18,402 nt of DNA, taken from positions 1 through 18,402 of the forward strand of contig CAYTXQ010000014.1 of NCBI GenBank assembly GCA_964441535.1. The letters run 5' to 3'. The translations under genes were made by a program, and so were the position numbers. A model generated the notes under the pieces. That model saw nothing but the letters and a program-made list of their open reading frames with translations. It did not search any database and had not been told where the DNA came from. Below, piece after piece: positions 1-6,632 of the stretch (position 1 is the first letter of the stretch; each line of letters begins with the position of its first letter). The DNA comes from CAYNLX01 sp964441535 (GTDB taxonomy: Bacteria > Bacillota_I > Bacilli_A > RF39 > UBA660).

Positions 1-106
1 TGATGCTGATACTTCAAGTTTAACTGATTATAATTTCTTTGATAAAGACGCTACTTATGATACAATTAAAACTGCAATGAACGAAAAAGGATATACTTGT
101 AGTTAA
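1..106 (+). CDS. C-terminal fragment of an unrecognised protein
   Basis: An open frame enters from the left edge (codons begin at position 2) and ends in TAA at 104-106. It encodes the last 34 residues of a protein, ending in GYTCS, mostly polar and acidic. I do not recognise a family from so little sequence. It ends about 14 bases before the scpA start, so it is probably the upstream member of the same operon. The scpA Shine-Dalgarno overlaps its stop codon. Confidence 0.6.
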   Translation, partial: DADTSSLTDYNFFDKDATYDTIKTAMNEKGYTCS

Positions 107-120
107 AGGTAGTGATAAAA

Positions 121-834
121 GTGAATTATAACTTTCATATAAATGATTTTGAAGGTCCTCTTGATCTTCTTTTACATATAGTAAAAGAGAATAAAGAAAG
201 TATTTATGATATTAATATTAGTGAAATAATAGATCAGTATTTGCATTTTATTCACAGTTTAGAAACTAAAAATATTGATGTAGCTAGTGAATATTTAGTA
301 ATGGCTAGTGAACTAATTCATTTAAAGAGTAAGATATTATTAAATCAGGATGATGAAAAAGATGAAGAATTTGAAATAAATTCTGAAGAAGAATTAAGAA
401 ATAAATTGATAATGTATCAACAATATAAAGATATAACCTTAAATTTTAGAGAATTAGAAGAAAAAAGAAAAGATGTTCATACTAAAATACCAGAAAGTAT
501 AAGAGAATATATGGATGAAACTGTAGAAATTAAGAGTGAACTTACAGTAAATGATTTGCTTAATGCATTTATGTCTTATTTACAGAGAAAAGAATATGAG
601 AAACCTTTAGAAACTACTATTACTAAAAGAGAATATAGTGTAGAAAGCAGAATAAAGTCTATAAGAGAATTAATTAAATCTAAGAAGAAGATAGATTTTA
701 TAGAATTATTTGAAACTTTTAATAAAGAGTATCTAATAGTTACATTTTTATCCATATTGGAGATGAGTAAGAATAATGAGATAATAATTACTCAGGAAAA
801 TAATTTTGACAAGATATTAATAGAATTGAAGTGA
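121..834 (+). CDS. scpA: Segregation and condensation protein A (ScpA)
   Basis: ScpA is the kleisin subunit of the bacterial SMC-ScpAB condensin, which bridges the SMC head domains and helps organise and segregate the chromosome. The N-terminus carries the family signature FEGPLDLLLHIV followed by the IYDINISEIIDQYL region (SMC-neck-binding domain). A charged linker and a C-terminal winged-helix part follow, for about 237 residues, close to the usual 240-260. Two in-frame GTG starts exist, at 112 and 121. The AAAGG at 105-109 lies only 2 bases from the first but 11 from the second, and starting at 121 aligns the beginning with known ScpA proteins (short M-x-Y leader before FEGPLDLLL), so 121 is chosen. 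It stops with TGA, followed directly by TAA. scpB starts 4 bases later, the usual translationally coupled pair. Confidence 0.96.
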   Translation: MNYNFHINDFEGPLDLLLHIVKENKESIYDINISEIIDQYLHFIHSLETKNIDVASEYLVMASELIHLKSKILLNQDDEKDEEFEINSEEELRNKLIMYQQYKDITLNFRELEEKRKDVHTKIPESIREYMDETVEIKSELTVNDLLNAFMSYLQRKEYEKPLETTITKREYSVESRIKSIRELIKSKKKIDFIELFETFNKEYLIVTFLSILEMSKNNEIIITQENNFDKILIELK

Positions 835-838
835 TAAT

Positions 839-1396
839 ATGAATTTGCAGGCGATTTTAGAAGGTTTATTGTTCGTAGTAGGTGATGAAGGAATAAATCT
901 TGAACAGATATGTGATATACTTGAAATACCTAATAATGAAGCAAAAGAATTATTAAAAAAATTAAAAGAATCATATGAAAAAGAAGATAGAGGTATTAGA
1001 ATAAGTTATTTAGGTGATGCATTTAAATTAACTACAAAGAAAGAACATAAAGAATACTATAAAAAATTAATTTCTTTACCTGAAAGTAATATTTTAAGTA
1101 ATGCAGCTTTAGAAACTTTAGCAATAATTGCATATAATCAACCAATTACTAGAGTAGAAGTAGATGAATTAAGAGGAGTAAGTACTTCTCAAATGATAAG
1201 AAAATTAGTGGCTAAAGGATTAGTTAAAGAAGCAGGTAAAAGTACTATGCCAGGAAGACCTAATTTATATAAAACTACTAGTGAATTTTTAGATTATTTT
1301 GGTTTATCCACTATAAATGATTTACCTAATATAGAATTAAAAAGTAACAATATAGAAACAAAAGAATTATTTACTTCAATATATAAAGAAGATTAG
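839..1396 (+). CDS. scpB: Segregation and condensation protein B (ScpB)
   Basis: ScpB is a winged-helix protein that dimerises and wraps around the ScpA linker in the SMC-ScpAB complex. The 185-residue product contains the diagnostic stretch ALETLAIIAYNQPITRVEV, then ELRGVS, LVAKGLVKEAG, GRPNLYKTT and the closing FLDYFGL motif, all characteristic of ScpB. The start follows the scpA stop by 4 bases. A GAAGTGA sequence at the end of scpA serves as Shine-Dalgarno, so the two are expected to be co-translated. It ends with TAG. No convincing intrinsic terminator follows; only an A/T-only inverted repeat separates it from the tRNA promoter. Confidence 0.97.
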   Translation: MNLQAILEGLLFVVGDEGINLEQICDILEIPNNEAKELLKKLKESYEKEDRGIRISYLGDAFKLTTKKEHKEYYKKLISLPESNILSNAALETLAIIAYNQPITRVEVDELRGVSTSQMIRKLVAKGLVKEAGKSTMPGRPNLYKTTSEFLDYFGLSTINDLPNIELKSNNIETKELFTSIYKED

Positions 1397-1412
1397 TATT
1401 ATAAATAATTTA

Positions 1413-1441
1413 TTTAAAAAATAATAAATTAATGCTATAAT
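1413..1441 (+). promoter_or_regulatory. Promoter of tRNA-Leu
   Basis: A perfect TATAAT lies at 1436-1441, preceded by TG at 1433-1434, giving an extended -10. A weak -35 (TTTAAA, 1413-1418) sits 17 bases upstream. The tRNA 5' end is 9 bases downstream of the -10. Confidence 0.65.
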
Positions 1442-1449
1442 ACATTCAT

Positions 1450-1536
1450 GCCCACGTGGCGGAACTGGTAGACGCGCTGGACTCAAAATCCAGTGATAGC
1501 GATATCATGTCGGTTCGAGTCCGACCGTGGGCACCA
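1450..1536 (+). tRNA. tRNA-Leu (anticodon CAA)
   Basis: This is a complete class II tRNA. The acceptor stem is GCCCACG (1450-1456) with CGTGGGC (1526-1532), A at 1533 is the discriminator, and CCA is encoded (1534-1536). The anticodon stem is CTGGA/TCCAG around loop CTCAAAA (1482-1488), placing CAA at 1484-1486 after U33. The long variable arm pairs TGATA (1494-1498) with TATCA (1503-1507) around GCGA. The T arm is GTCGG-TTCGAGT-CCGAC. It reads UUG leucine codons. It has its own promoter and terminator and is not part of a tRNA cluster here. Confidence 0.97.
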
Positions 1537-1549
1537 TATTTTAAGATTT

Positions 1550-1580
1550 AAATCACTTTTTCATTAAGTGGTTTTATTTT
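1550..1580 (+). terminator. Intrinsic terminator of tRNA-Leu
   Basis: AAATCACTT (1550-1558) pairs with AAGTGGTTT (1566-1574), with one G-U pair and a 7-base loop. It is followed by TATTTT. It lies 14 bases after the encoded CCA. Confidence 0.75.
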
Positions 1581-1600
1581 GAATTAAAAGGAGTATAAAA

Positions 1601-1639
1601 GTGAGAATATTTACTATTTCAATTGAAAACTTTATATAA
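1601..1639 (+). other. Possible 12-codon mini-ORF with strong Shine-Dalgarno
   Basis: AAAAGGAG (1586-1593) is 7 bases before a GTG (1601) that opens a 12-codon frame (peptide VRIFTISIENFI, stop TAA 1637-1639). No good promoter lies just upstream. It may be a leader peptide, the remnant of a lost gene start, or chance. Confidence 0.2.
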
Positions 1640-1683
1640 AATAATTATAATCTCTTGTGTTTTTAATAAAATTTATATATAAT
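1623..1683 (+). promoter_or_regulatory. Tandem promoters of the two-gene cassette
   Basis: Promoter 1 is TTGAAA (1623-1628), a 17-base spacer and TATAAT (1646-1651), a near-consensus sigma-A promoter. Promoter 2 is TTGTGT (1655-1660), 17 bases and TATAAT (1678-1683). Together they predict leaders of roughly 46 and 14 bases for the gene at 1704. The stretch from the tRNA terminator to this gene holds nothing else but the mini-ORF noted separately. Confidence 0.65.
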
Positions 1684-1703
1684 AACTAAACATGGAGGTT
1701 AAT

Positions 1704-2246
1704 ATGGAAAAGAATTTTAAAAATTGTTTTTTATTTGATGAGAGTTATTTAGGACCAGGATATTTTATAATAAGTGAATTAAATGGCGTGATTGTAAAAT
1801 ATATTAAAATATATACATCTAATAATTGTGATTATCCTAATTATAATATTAGAGCATTTGAAAAAGGATCAGTTGATGTAGTAGATCAACAATATAGAGA
1901 TATAATAATTGATATAGAAAAAGAAGAAGATTTATTTGAACCTTTAGATGAGTTATCCTTTATTACAAATGGCGAACCAATTTTATCTATGGATCCTTGT
2001 GAACAAGGAGAAAGTCAATTTAGAGTAGATGCTAAAGAGGATTTTGTTTCATTAATATGTTCAAAAGATGTTTTAAGAACAAGACATGCAACTGATTTTA
2101 TTGATATTAATGTGGGCGATGATGTGACTCGTAGGTCGTATTTAGCTGTTCATATTTTTTTCCAAAATTTAAATAATATCTGTAATAAAAAAAGTAATGA
2201 TGAAGATATAAAAAGAATTTTAAAATTAACAAGTAAAAAATATTAA
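1704..2246 (+). CDS. Unrecognised acidic protein, first gene of a two-gene cassette
   Basis: This encodes a 180-residue soluble protein of no family I recognise. It has no signal peptide, transmembrane segment or obvious nucleotide-binding motif. It is rich in Asp and Glu, with an acidic stretch around residues 68-82 (DIEKEEDLFEPLDEL), several cysteines, and a Lys-rich C-terminus. An ATG at 1692 is in frame, but the GGAGG at 1694-1698 lies inside that longer version and 5 bases before the ATG at 1704, so 1704 is the likely start. The downstream gene at 2263 follows after 16 bases with its own strong AAGGAGG. The pair lies between the tRNA terminator and the 2643 terminator, behind tandem promoters, and so looks like an independent transcription unit. 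Function unknown. Confidence 0.8.
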   Translation: MEKNFKNCFLFDESYLGPGYFIISELNGVIVKYIKIYTSNNCDYPNYNIRAFEKGSVDVVDQQYRDIIIDIEKEEDLFEPLDELSFITNGEPILSMDPCEQGESQFRVDAKEDFVSLICSKDVLRTRHATDFIDINVGDDVTRRSYLAVHIFFQNLNNICNKKSNDEDIKRILKLTSKKY

Positions 2247-2262
2247 TAAGGAGGTATTTTAT

Positions 2263-2664
2263 ATGTTAAATTATAAAAATAATATGGATTATTATAAAGG
2301 AATTAATCCAGAAGGAAAAGAAGTCATAGGAGCACATTTTCTTGATGAAACTAGTGGAAAACATTTTATTATAACAAAAATAGATGGTAATACACTTACA
2401 CACATAGAATTTTTTCCTGTTGATTCAGAAAGTGTAAAAAGATGTGATGAATTAGGTGTAAATTTTGACCAAGATTTTGGTGATTATCAAATAGAAAAGC
2501 TAAGAGCTCTTAAAAAATTAGCAGAAGAAGATCCTGAAAATGCTAAAAAATATGCTTTAAGAAACTTGCAAAGAGCTGGTATTCTTGATGAAAATGGAGA
2601 ATTAGCTTATCCTTATAATGAATCAATAAAAGATGAGAACACAACTATAGTGAATAAACTATAG
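2263..2664 (+). CDS. Unrecognised small soluble protein, second gene of the cassette
   Basis: This encodes a 133-residue hydrophilic protein I cannot assign. The first half looks like a small beta-rich domain (HFLDETSGKHFIITKIDG followed by a predicted strand). The second half is a charged helix (YQIEKLRALKKLAEEDPENA) ending in a short RAGILDENGELAYPY segment. There is no signal peptide, membrane segment or cysteine pair. An AAGGAGG Shine-Dalgarno lies about 8 bases before the ATG. It is co-transcribed with the gene at 1704, and its stop codon is inside the terminator hairpin. Functional linkage to its partner is inferred only from the operon. Confidence 0.8.
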   Translation: MLNYKNNMDYYKGINPEGKEVIGAHFLDETSGKHFIITKIDGNTLTHIEFFPVDSESVKRCDELGVNFDQDFGDYQIEKLRALKKLAEEDPENAKKYALRNLQRAGILDENGELAYPYNESIKDENTTIVNKL

Positions 2665-2670
2665 TTTTTT
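2643..2670 (+). terminator. Intrinsic terminator overlapping a stop codon
   Basis: AACTATAG (2643-2650) pairs perfectly with CTATAGTT (2659-2666) around an 8-base loop, followed by a run of T. The TAG stop of the preceding gene (2662-2664) lies in the 3' arm. Confidence 0.75.
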
Positions 2671-2695
2671 ATATGTAAATTTATAATGAATATAA

Positions 2696-2724
2696 TTGAA
2701 TTATTCTTAATTTAATGTAATAAT
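2696..2724 (+). promoter_or_regulatory. Probable promoter of the hydrolase operon
   Basis: TTGAAT (2696-2701), a 17-base spacer and AATAAT (2719-2724), with TG at 2716-2717 as an extended -10. It follows the terminator at 2643 and precedes the ATG at 2745 by 20 bases. Confidence 0.45.
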
Positions 2725-2744
2725 TATATTAGAAGGTGTTTCTT

Positions 2745-3482
2745 ATGATTTTAAGAAAAGCAGTATTAGTAATTCATGGCTTTGCTGGTGGAACTTATGA
2801 TATAGAATTTTTAGCTAATGAATTAGAGTATGATAAAAATTTTGATGTTTTTACTTTTACTCTTCCAGGGCATAATAAACTTACTTTAGCTAATGCTACT
2901 AAAGAAGAATGGACTACTTGTGTGGAAAATCAAATAGAAAAATTGATAGCACATAATTATTCTACTATTTATGTTATAGGTCATAGTATGGGATGTGTTT
3001 TAGCAGGTCATTTAGCAGTAAAATATAAACAAGTTAAAAAGATAGTTATGCTATCTCCTGCATATAATTATTTTACTTTTAAAGGTAATAGTTTTTCTGT
3101 AATGAAAAGTTTATCAAAAACAAAAGAAATTTCATTAGCTTTAAAGGACTACGGTAAAGATGAAGTAGTAGGAAGAATAATAAAGTCTCCATATTCATCT
3201 ATAAAAAATTTTACTGAGTTAGTTAGAGAACATTATGATGATCCTAAGAAAATTAATATACCTATATTAATAATTCATGGTAGTAAAGATAAAATAGCAC
3301 CTATAAATAGTGCAGAATATGTACATAATAATGTTAAGTCTAAAGTAAATATTTTAGTTAAAGTAAGAGGTGCAACTCATGATATTGCTAAGAGTGATAA
3401 AATAGATCAAATCATTAAATTAATATATAATTTTTTAAAGTATAATAAAAAATATTATAATAAAGAAGAAATAGAAATATAG
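2745..3482 (+). CDS. Alpha/beta hydrolase (carboxylesterase/monoacylglycerol lipase type)
   Basis: This encodes a 245-residue cytoplasmic alpha/beta-hydrolase. The oxyanion-hole HGFAGG follows the first strand at residues 11-16. The nucleophile elbow is GHSMG with Ser81. The acid is probably Asp182 (GSKDKIAP) and the base His212 (GATHDI), in the correct order and spacing for the fold. The short cap and the HGFAGG start recall the Est30-like carboxylesterases and bacterial monoacylglycerol lipases, so a small acyl ester is the likely substrate; the exact one cannot be read. GTG at 2736 is in frame, but it belongs to the Shine-Dalgarno AGAAGGTG (2731-2738), so ATG 2745 is chosen. First gene of a four-gene operon; the next starts 12 bases after its stop. 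Confidence 0.88.
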   Translation: MILRKAVLVIHGFAGGTYDIEFLANELEYDKNFDVFTFTLPGHNKLTLANATKEEWTTCVENQIEKLIAHNYSTIYVIGHSMGCVLAGHLAVKYKQVKKIVMLSPAYNYFTFKGNSFSVMKSLSKTKEISLALKDYGKDEVVGRIIKSPYSSIKNFTELVREHYDDPKKINIPILIIHGSKDKIAPINSAEYVHNNVKSKVNILVKVRGATHDIAKSDKIDQIIKLIYNFLKYNKKYYNKEEIEI

Positions 3483-3494
3483 GAGAGTTTATTT

Positions 3495-4019
3495 ATGAAA
3501 AAAATTTATATGCATTTAACTGCCAGTATTATTACATTTTTTATAGGAGTATTTTTATTATTATTTTCATATTATGATATAAAAATTTTATTTTCATCCA
3601 TTATGGGAATATTAACTATAGTAAAATTACTAGAATATAAATATGCTAAAGAGAAAAAAGATTATGAAAATCTATCAGCTTCTGTAATAAGTTTACTTAC
3701 TTTTATAAGTATATTTATATTTTATGATAAAAGTTCTCCATTACCTTTAGCTTTAATTTTAATGGGATGGGTATCATTGATGTCAGTTATAAAGTTAATA
3801 AAAGTAGATTATTATATGGATAGAAAAAACGATATGTGGTATGTAAGAATAGTTACTTTTATATTATTTATTATCCTTGGATTAGTCACATCTATAAATT
3901 TATATTATTCTAATCAAGTGCAGACTTTAATGATTGGATTTTTCTTTATAGTCTGCGGAATCTTAGATGCTTCTGATCCTGCTATTAAATTACTATTAAA
4001 TAAAAAGGGGAATAAATAA
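3495..4019 (+). CDS. Six-helix membrane protein, HdeD/DUF308-like
   Basis: This encodes a 174-residue integral membrane protein with about six hydrophobic segments (roughly 8-26, 30-46, 60-77, 82-103, 117-138, 142-158). They are arranged as three helix pairs separated by short polar loops. This layout, the size and the small-residue-rich helices (LMGWVSL, FFFIVCGILDASD) resemble the HdeD/DUF308 family, whose biochemical role is poorly known. No catalytic or transport motif is seen. The Shine-Dalgarno AGGAGAG overlaps the stop codon of the hydrolase gene, indicating tight co-translation. The zinc-ribbon gene begins 1 base after its stop. Confidence 0.75.
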   Translation: MKKIYMHLTASIITFFIGVFLLLFSYYDIKILFSSIMGILTIVKLLEYKYAKEKKDYENLSASVISLLTFISIFIFYDKSSPLPLALILMGWVSLMSVIKLIKVDYYMDRKNDMWYVRIVTFILFIILGLVTSINLYYSNQVQTLMIGFFFIVCGILDASDPAIKLLLNKKGNK

Positions 4020-4020
4020 T

Positions 4021-4341
4021 ATGGTTTGTAAGAAATGTGGAAATATGTTAGGACAAGGAATGAATATATGTCCTAAATGTAATACTTTTAATGATCCTAA
4101 GGGAAATGATAATAACTATAAAGAAAACAATGAGAGAATAATGCCTACTATAATGCAGGATAAATTAAATAGTACTCCAGGTAGTTATGGAAAAAATTTT
4201 GGAGTAGAGGCAAGCATGAAAAGTTATGAAGAAAAACAAAAGGAAAAAGGAAACTTAGACTATATTAAAACTTTAATACCATATCTTATTATTTTTGGAA
4301 TAGTAATATTTTTAATATTCTTAATAGTTGCGAGTAGGTAG
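4021..4341 (+). CDS. Zinc-ribbon protein with C-terminal membrane anchor
   Basis: This encodes a 106-residue protein with an N-terminal zinc ribbon (Cys3, Cys6, Cys17, Cys20; CxxC-10-CxxC). A polar, probably disordered middle of about 60 residues follows, then one hydrophobic helix at about 82-103 ending four residues from the C-terminus. It is therefore probably tail-anchored with the zinc ribbon in the cytoplasm. Similar short zinc-ribbon/TM proteins are common in Bacillota without assigned function. The start is 1 base after the previous stop, with an AAGGGG-like Shine-Dalgarno in the end of that gene. The stop is 3 bases before the methyltransferase ATG. Co-expression with the HdeD-like protein suggests a shared membrane role (inference). 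Confidence 0.85.
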   Translation: MVCKKCGNMLGQGMNICPKCNTFNDPKGNDNNYKENNERIMPTIMQDKLNSTPGSYGKNFGVEASMKSYEEKQKEKGNLDYIKTLIPYLIIFGIVIFLIFLIVASR

Positions 4342-4344
4342 TTT

Positions 4345-5208
4345 ATGCAAGTAATAAAAGATTTTAATGAATATGAAATTCTTGATATGGCTAATGGTAT
4401 GAAAGTTGAAAAATGGAATAATATTATTCTTGAAAGACCAGATCCTCAAGTAATATGGACAGATAAGAAAAATATAGACATATGGGATAAAGTAGATGCC
4501 AAATATAATAGAAGTAATACTGGAGGAGGATCTTGGGAGATTAAAAATAAAATCCCAGATTCGTGGACTATTAAATATAAAGATTTAACTTTTAATTTAA
4601 AATTAATGGGATTTAAACATACAGGTTTATTTCCAGAACAGTCATATAACTGGGATATTATTATAGATAAAATAAAGAAAGAAAAAAGAAATATTAAAGT
4701 TCTTAATTTATTTGCTTATACTGGTGCTCTTTCAGTAGCGGCATTAAGTGCTGGAGCAAGTGTAGTACATGTAGATTCTTCTAAAGGTATGGTTAGTTGG
4801 GCTAAAGAGAATGTTAAATTATCTAATCTGGAAGATAAACCTATTAGATTTATTATTGATGACGTTATCAAATTCGTTAAAAGAGAAATAAGACGTGGAA
4901 ATAAATATGATATTATTATTATGGATCCTCCTAGTTATGGAAAAGGCAGTAATAATGAAGTATGGTCAGTAGAAAAAGACTTATATAATTTAGTTAGTGA
5001 TTGCACAGAACTACTAAGCGATAACCCTGTAATGTTTTTAATTAATTCTTATACAACCGGATTATCTATGACAGTACTGAAAAATTTACTAGAATTAACT
5101 GTTAATAAAAAATTCAAAGGGAATATTGTTACAGATGAATTAGGTATACAAATGAAAGACAGTAATCTTATATTACCTTGTGGAATATTTGCTAGATGGG
5201 AACGTTAA
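4345..5208 (+). CDS. Class I SAM-dependent methyltransferase, RlmI/RlmK-like (COG1092 type)
   Basis: This encodes a 287-residue Rossmann-fold methyltransferase. Motif I is VLNLFAYTGALSVAA (from residue 119), followed by HVDSS at the end of the next strand. The catalytic-type motif is DPPSYGKG (Asp194-Pro-Pro). The segment GFKHTGLFPEQSYNWD just before motif I matches the position of the HKTGFYLDQ-like motif in RlmI/RlmK 23S rRNA methyltransferases. It lacks the N-terminal PUA domain of full-length RlmI, so an rRNA base is the likely but unproven substrate. It is the last gene of the hydrolase operon (start 3 bases after the zinc-ribbon stop). Its stop codon sits in the loop of the terminator hairpin at 5198. 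Confidence 0.85.
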   Translation: MQVIKDFNEYEILDMANGMKVEKWNNIILERPDPQVIWTDKKNIDIWDKVDAKYNRSNTGGGSWEIKNKIPDSWTIKYKDLTFNLKLMGFKHTGLFPEQSYNWDIIIDKIKKEKRNIKVLNLFAYTGALSVAALSAGASVVHVDSSKGMVSWAKENVKLSNLEDKPIRFIIDDVIKFVKREIRRGNKYDIIIMDPPSYGKGSNNEVWSVEKDLYNLVSDCTELLSDNPVMFLINSYTTGLSMTVLKNLLELTVNKKFKGNIVTDELGIQMKDSNLILPCGIFARWER

Positions 5209-5224
5209 TAATACGTTCTTTTTT
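5198..5224 (+). terminator. Intrinsic terminator of the hydrolase-methyltransferase operon
   Basis: GAACGT (5200-5205) pairs with ACGTTC (5213-5218), extended by two G-U pairs, around TAATAAT, then a T-rich tract. The TAA stop of the upstream gene lies in the loop. Confidence 0.75.
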
Positions 5225-5270
5225 ATATTATTTATTCATATATTTAGTAAAGAAATTAAAAGGAGGAATT

Positions 5271-5531
5271 ATGGAAATATTAAAAGTATCATCAAAGTCA
5301 AATCCAAGTAAAGTAGCTGGAGCTATAGCAAATATTTTTAGAGAAAGTGGCAATGTAGAAATACAAACCATTGGAGCAGGCAGTTTAAATCAGGCAATTA
5401 AAGCAATAGCAATAGCAAGAGGATTTGTAGCACCTAGTGGTGAAAATTTAGTTGTTATACCATCTTTTAGTGATATTGTTATTGAAGGAGAACAGAAAAC
5501 AGCAATAAAACTACTTATAACTTCAAAATAA
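5271..5531 (+). CDS. spoVS: Stage V sporulation protein S (SpoVS)
   Basis: This encodes an 86-residue, Alba-fold-like protein: MEILKVSSKSNPSKVAGAI, followed by IQTIGAGSLNQAIKAIAIAR and the RGFVAP segment, which are diagnostic of SpoVS. In Bacillus subtilis SpoVS affects asymmetric septation, coat assembly and the exit from stage V. The family also occurs in non-sporulating bacteria, so it does not prove sporulation. The strong Shine-Dalgarno AAAAGGAGG (5258-5266) fixes the ATG at 5271. A longer in-frame ATG at 5196 lies within the upstream methyltransferase gene and has no ribosome site. No clear promoter was found in the 46 bases after the upstream terminator, so read-through is possible. 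Confidence 0.95.
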   Translation: MEILKVSSKSNPSKVAGAIANIFRESGNVEIQTIGAGSLNQAIKAIAIARGFVAPSGENLVVIPSFSDIVIEGEQKTAIKLLITSK

Positions 5532-5558
5532 AAATGAGGATAAAACCTCATTTATTTT
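5532..5558. terminator. Bidirectional terminator between spoVS and the convergent methyltransferase
   Basis: AAATGAGG (5532-5539) pairs perfectly with CCTCATTT (5546-5553) around ATAAAA. On the + strand it is followed by TATTTT; on the - strand by TTTATTTT. It can serve both convergent genes. The stop codon of the minus-strand gene lies at its right edge. Confidence 0.8.
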
Positions 5559-6535
5559 ACTAAAATTATTATTAGTATAAATAATGCTAAAATACCTAAT
5601 ATTATAAGAATATAAAGAGTAGCAAAACCTCTTTTTTCTTTTGTAAGTTTATATATTTCAGGATTCTTATAAAAATTATATTTGTATATTAAACTTTCAG
5701 TAGGTACATTTCCTCCAGGTTTTCTTAATATGGCTTCATAACCTTTGAAACTTTCTTGGTCAGTTTCACTTTCCCAATACTTTTCATTCCAAGGAACAAT
5801 TTCTTCTGTGCCTGAAGTTAAACTTTTTAGAAAATCTAAACTTCTTCCTGAACCATCATCCAATTTATGAGGTGCTAAATGTAAAATAGTGTATAGTCCT
5901 CCAGGTTTTAATTTGTTTCTACATAATTCAAAAAATTGCTTTTTAGTGTCATCGTTCATATATGTACTTAATTCTAAATCAATTATGGCATCAACGGATT
6001 CATCTTTCTGCATTCTTAAATAATCTATAATATTCATATTAAATAACTGAACATTTTCTAAATTTCTATTTTCTAAGTTTTTGTTGGTTACATTATAAGA
6101 GTCATAATCTAATTCTATAGCATCAACAGTGTAATCTTTTTCTGCTAAATAAATGGTATTTCTTCCTGAACCGCATCCGGCATCAATTATTTTTTTAACA
6201 TCTTCACCAAAATCTTTCAATATATCTAATAATATTTTTAATTCAATAATTAGAGAAGCAGGTTCTAAGTCTGACCATCTAGTAGGATTATACTTTATTT
6301 TAATTTCTCTAACTTTATAAAAATTAGTTATACAATCATTTACTAATAATGTAATTTCATATTTAATTTTTTCAAATCCTTCTTCAGAATTTAATCTTTT
6401 ATCATTTTTATATTTAACATATATACTATCTGCTTGAACATCAGTAATAAGATTAGGGTAGTCTTTATTTTTATCTAAAACTAAATTATAAATATATAGT
6501 TTTAACTTTTTAGTGTTATTGTTATAAAGTTTCAT
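5552..6535 (-). CDS. Class I SAM-dependent methyltransferase with a C-terminal membrane helix
   Basis: This encodes a 327-residue protein. An N-terminal region of about 110 residues that I do not recognise is followed by a methyltransferase domain. Motif I is IIDAGCGSGRNTIYLAEK (residues 116-133), the acidic end of strand 2 is IELD (140-143), strand 4 is AIIDLEL and the post-core is LKPGGLYTILHL. The motif I and GRNT layout recalls TehB-like/methyltransferase-25 enzymes; the substrate is unknown. Residues 304-326 form a strongly hydrophobic helix ending in one Lys, so the enzyme is probably tail-anchored to the membrane, which is unusual. An upstream in-frame GTG (6547) is part of the Shine-Dalgarno GAGGTG, so ATG at 6535 is chosen. 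Divergent from sufB and convergent with spoVS. Confidence 0.85.
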   Translation of the reverse strand: MKLYNNNTKKLKLYIYNLVLDKNKDYPNLITDVQADSIYVKYKNDKRLNSEEGFEKIKYEITLLVNDCITNFYKVREIKIKYNPTRWSDLEPASLIIELKILLDILKDFGEDVKKIIDAGCGSGRNTIYLAEKDYTVDAIELDYDSYNVTNKNLENRNLENVQLFNMNIIDYLRMQKDESVDAIIDLELSTYMNDDTKKQFFELCRNKLKPGGLYTILHLAPHKLDDGSGRSLDFLKSLTSGTEEIVPWNEKYWESETDQESFKGYEAILRKPGGNVPTESLIYKYNFYKNPEIYKLTKEKRGFATLYILIILGILALFILIIILVK

Positions 6536-6561
6536 AATTAAAGACACCTCTATTCTAGAAG

Positions 6562-6590
6562 ATTATATCAAAAATAAAACAAAAAATAAA
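6562..6590 (-). promoter_or_regulatory. Promoter of the minus-strand methyltransferase
   Basis: On the minus strand an extended -10, TGATATAAT, lies at 6570-6562. A weak -35 (TTTATT, 6590-6585) sits 17 bases away. The predicted leader before the ATG at 6535 is about 20 bases. Confidence 0.55.
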
Positions 6591-6608
6591 GACTAAAAGA
6601 ATAATTAT

Positions 6609-6617
6609 TGTTATAAT
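6609..6617 (+). promoter_or_regulatory. Extended -10 promoter of sufB
   Basis: TGTTATAAT (6609-6617) is an extended -10 with a perfect hexamer. No recognisable -35 lies 17 bases upstream. The sufB ATG is only 16 bases downstream, which would leave a leader of about 9 bases. Confidence 0.45.
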
Positions 6618-6632
6618 AATAATGTGATTTAA

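Noticed and set aside
1407..1430. A/T-only inverted repeat AATTTATT...AATAAATT after scpB as a terminator
   Set aside because: It has no G-C pair and no T run, and it overlaps the tRNA promoter; chance pairing is likely in such A/T-rich sequence.
1520..1536. tRNA-Leu 3' end as an integration site
   Set aside because: I found no direct repeat of the tRNA 3' end elsewhere in the window and no integrase gene.
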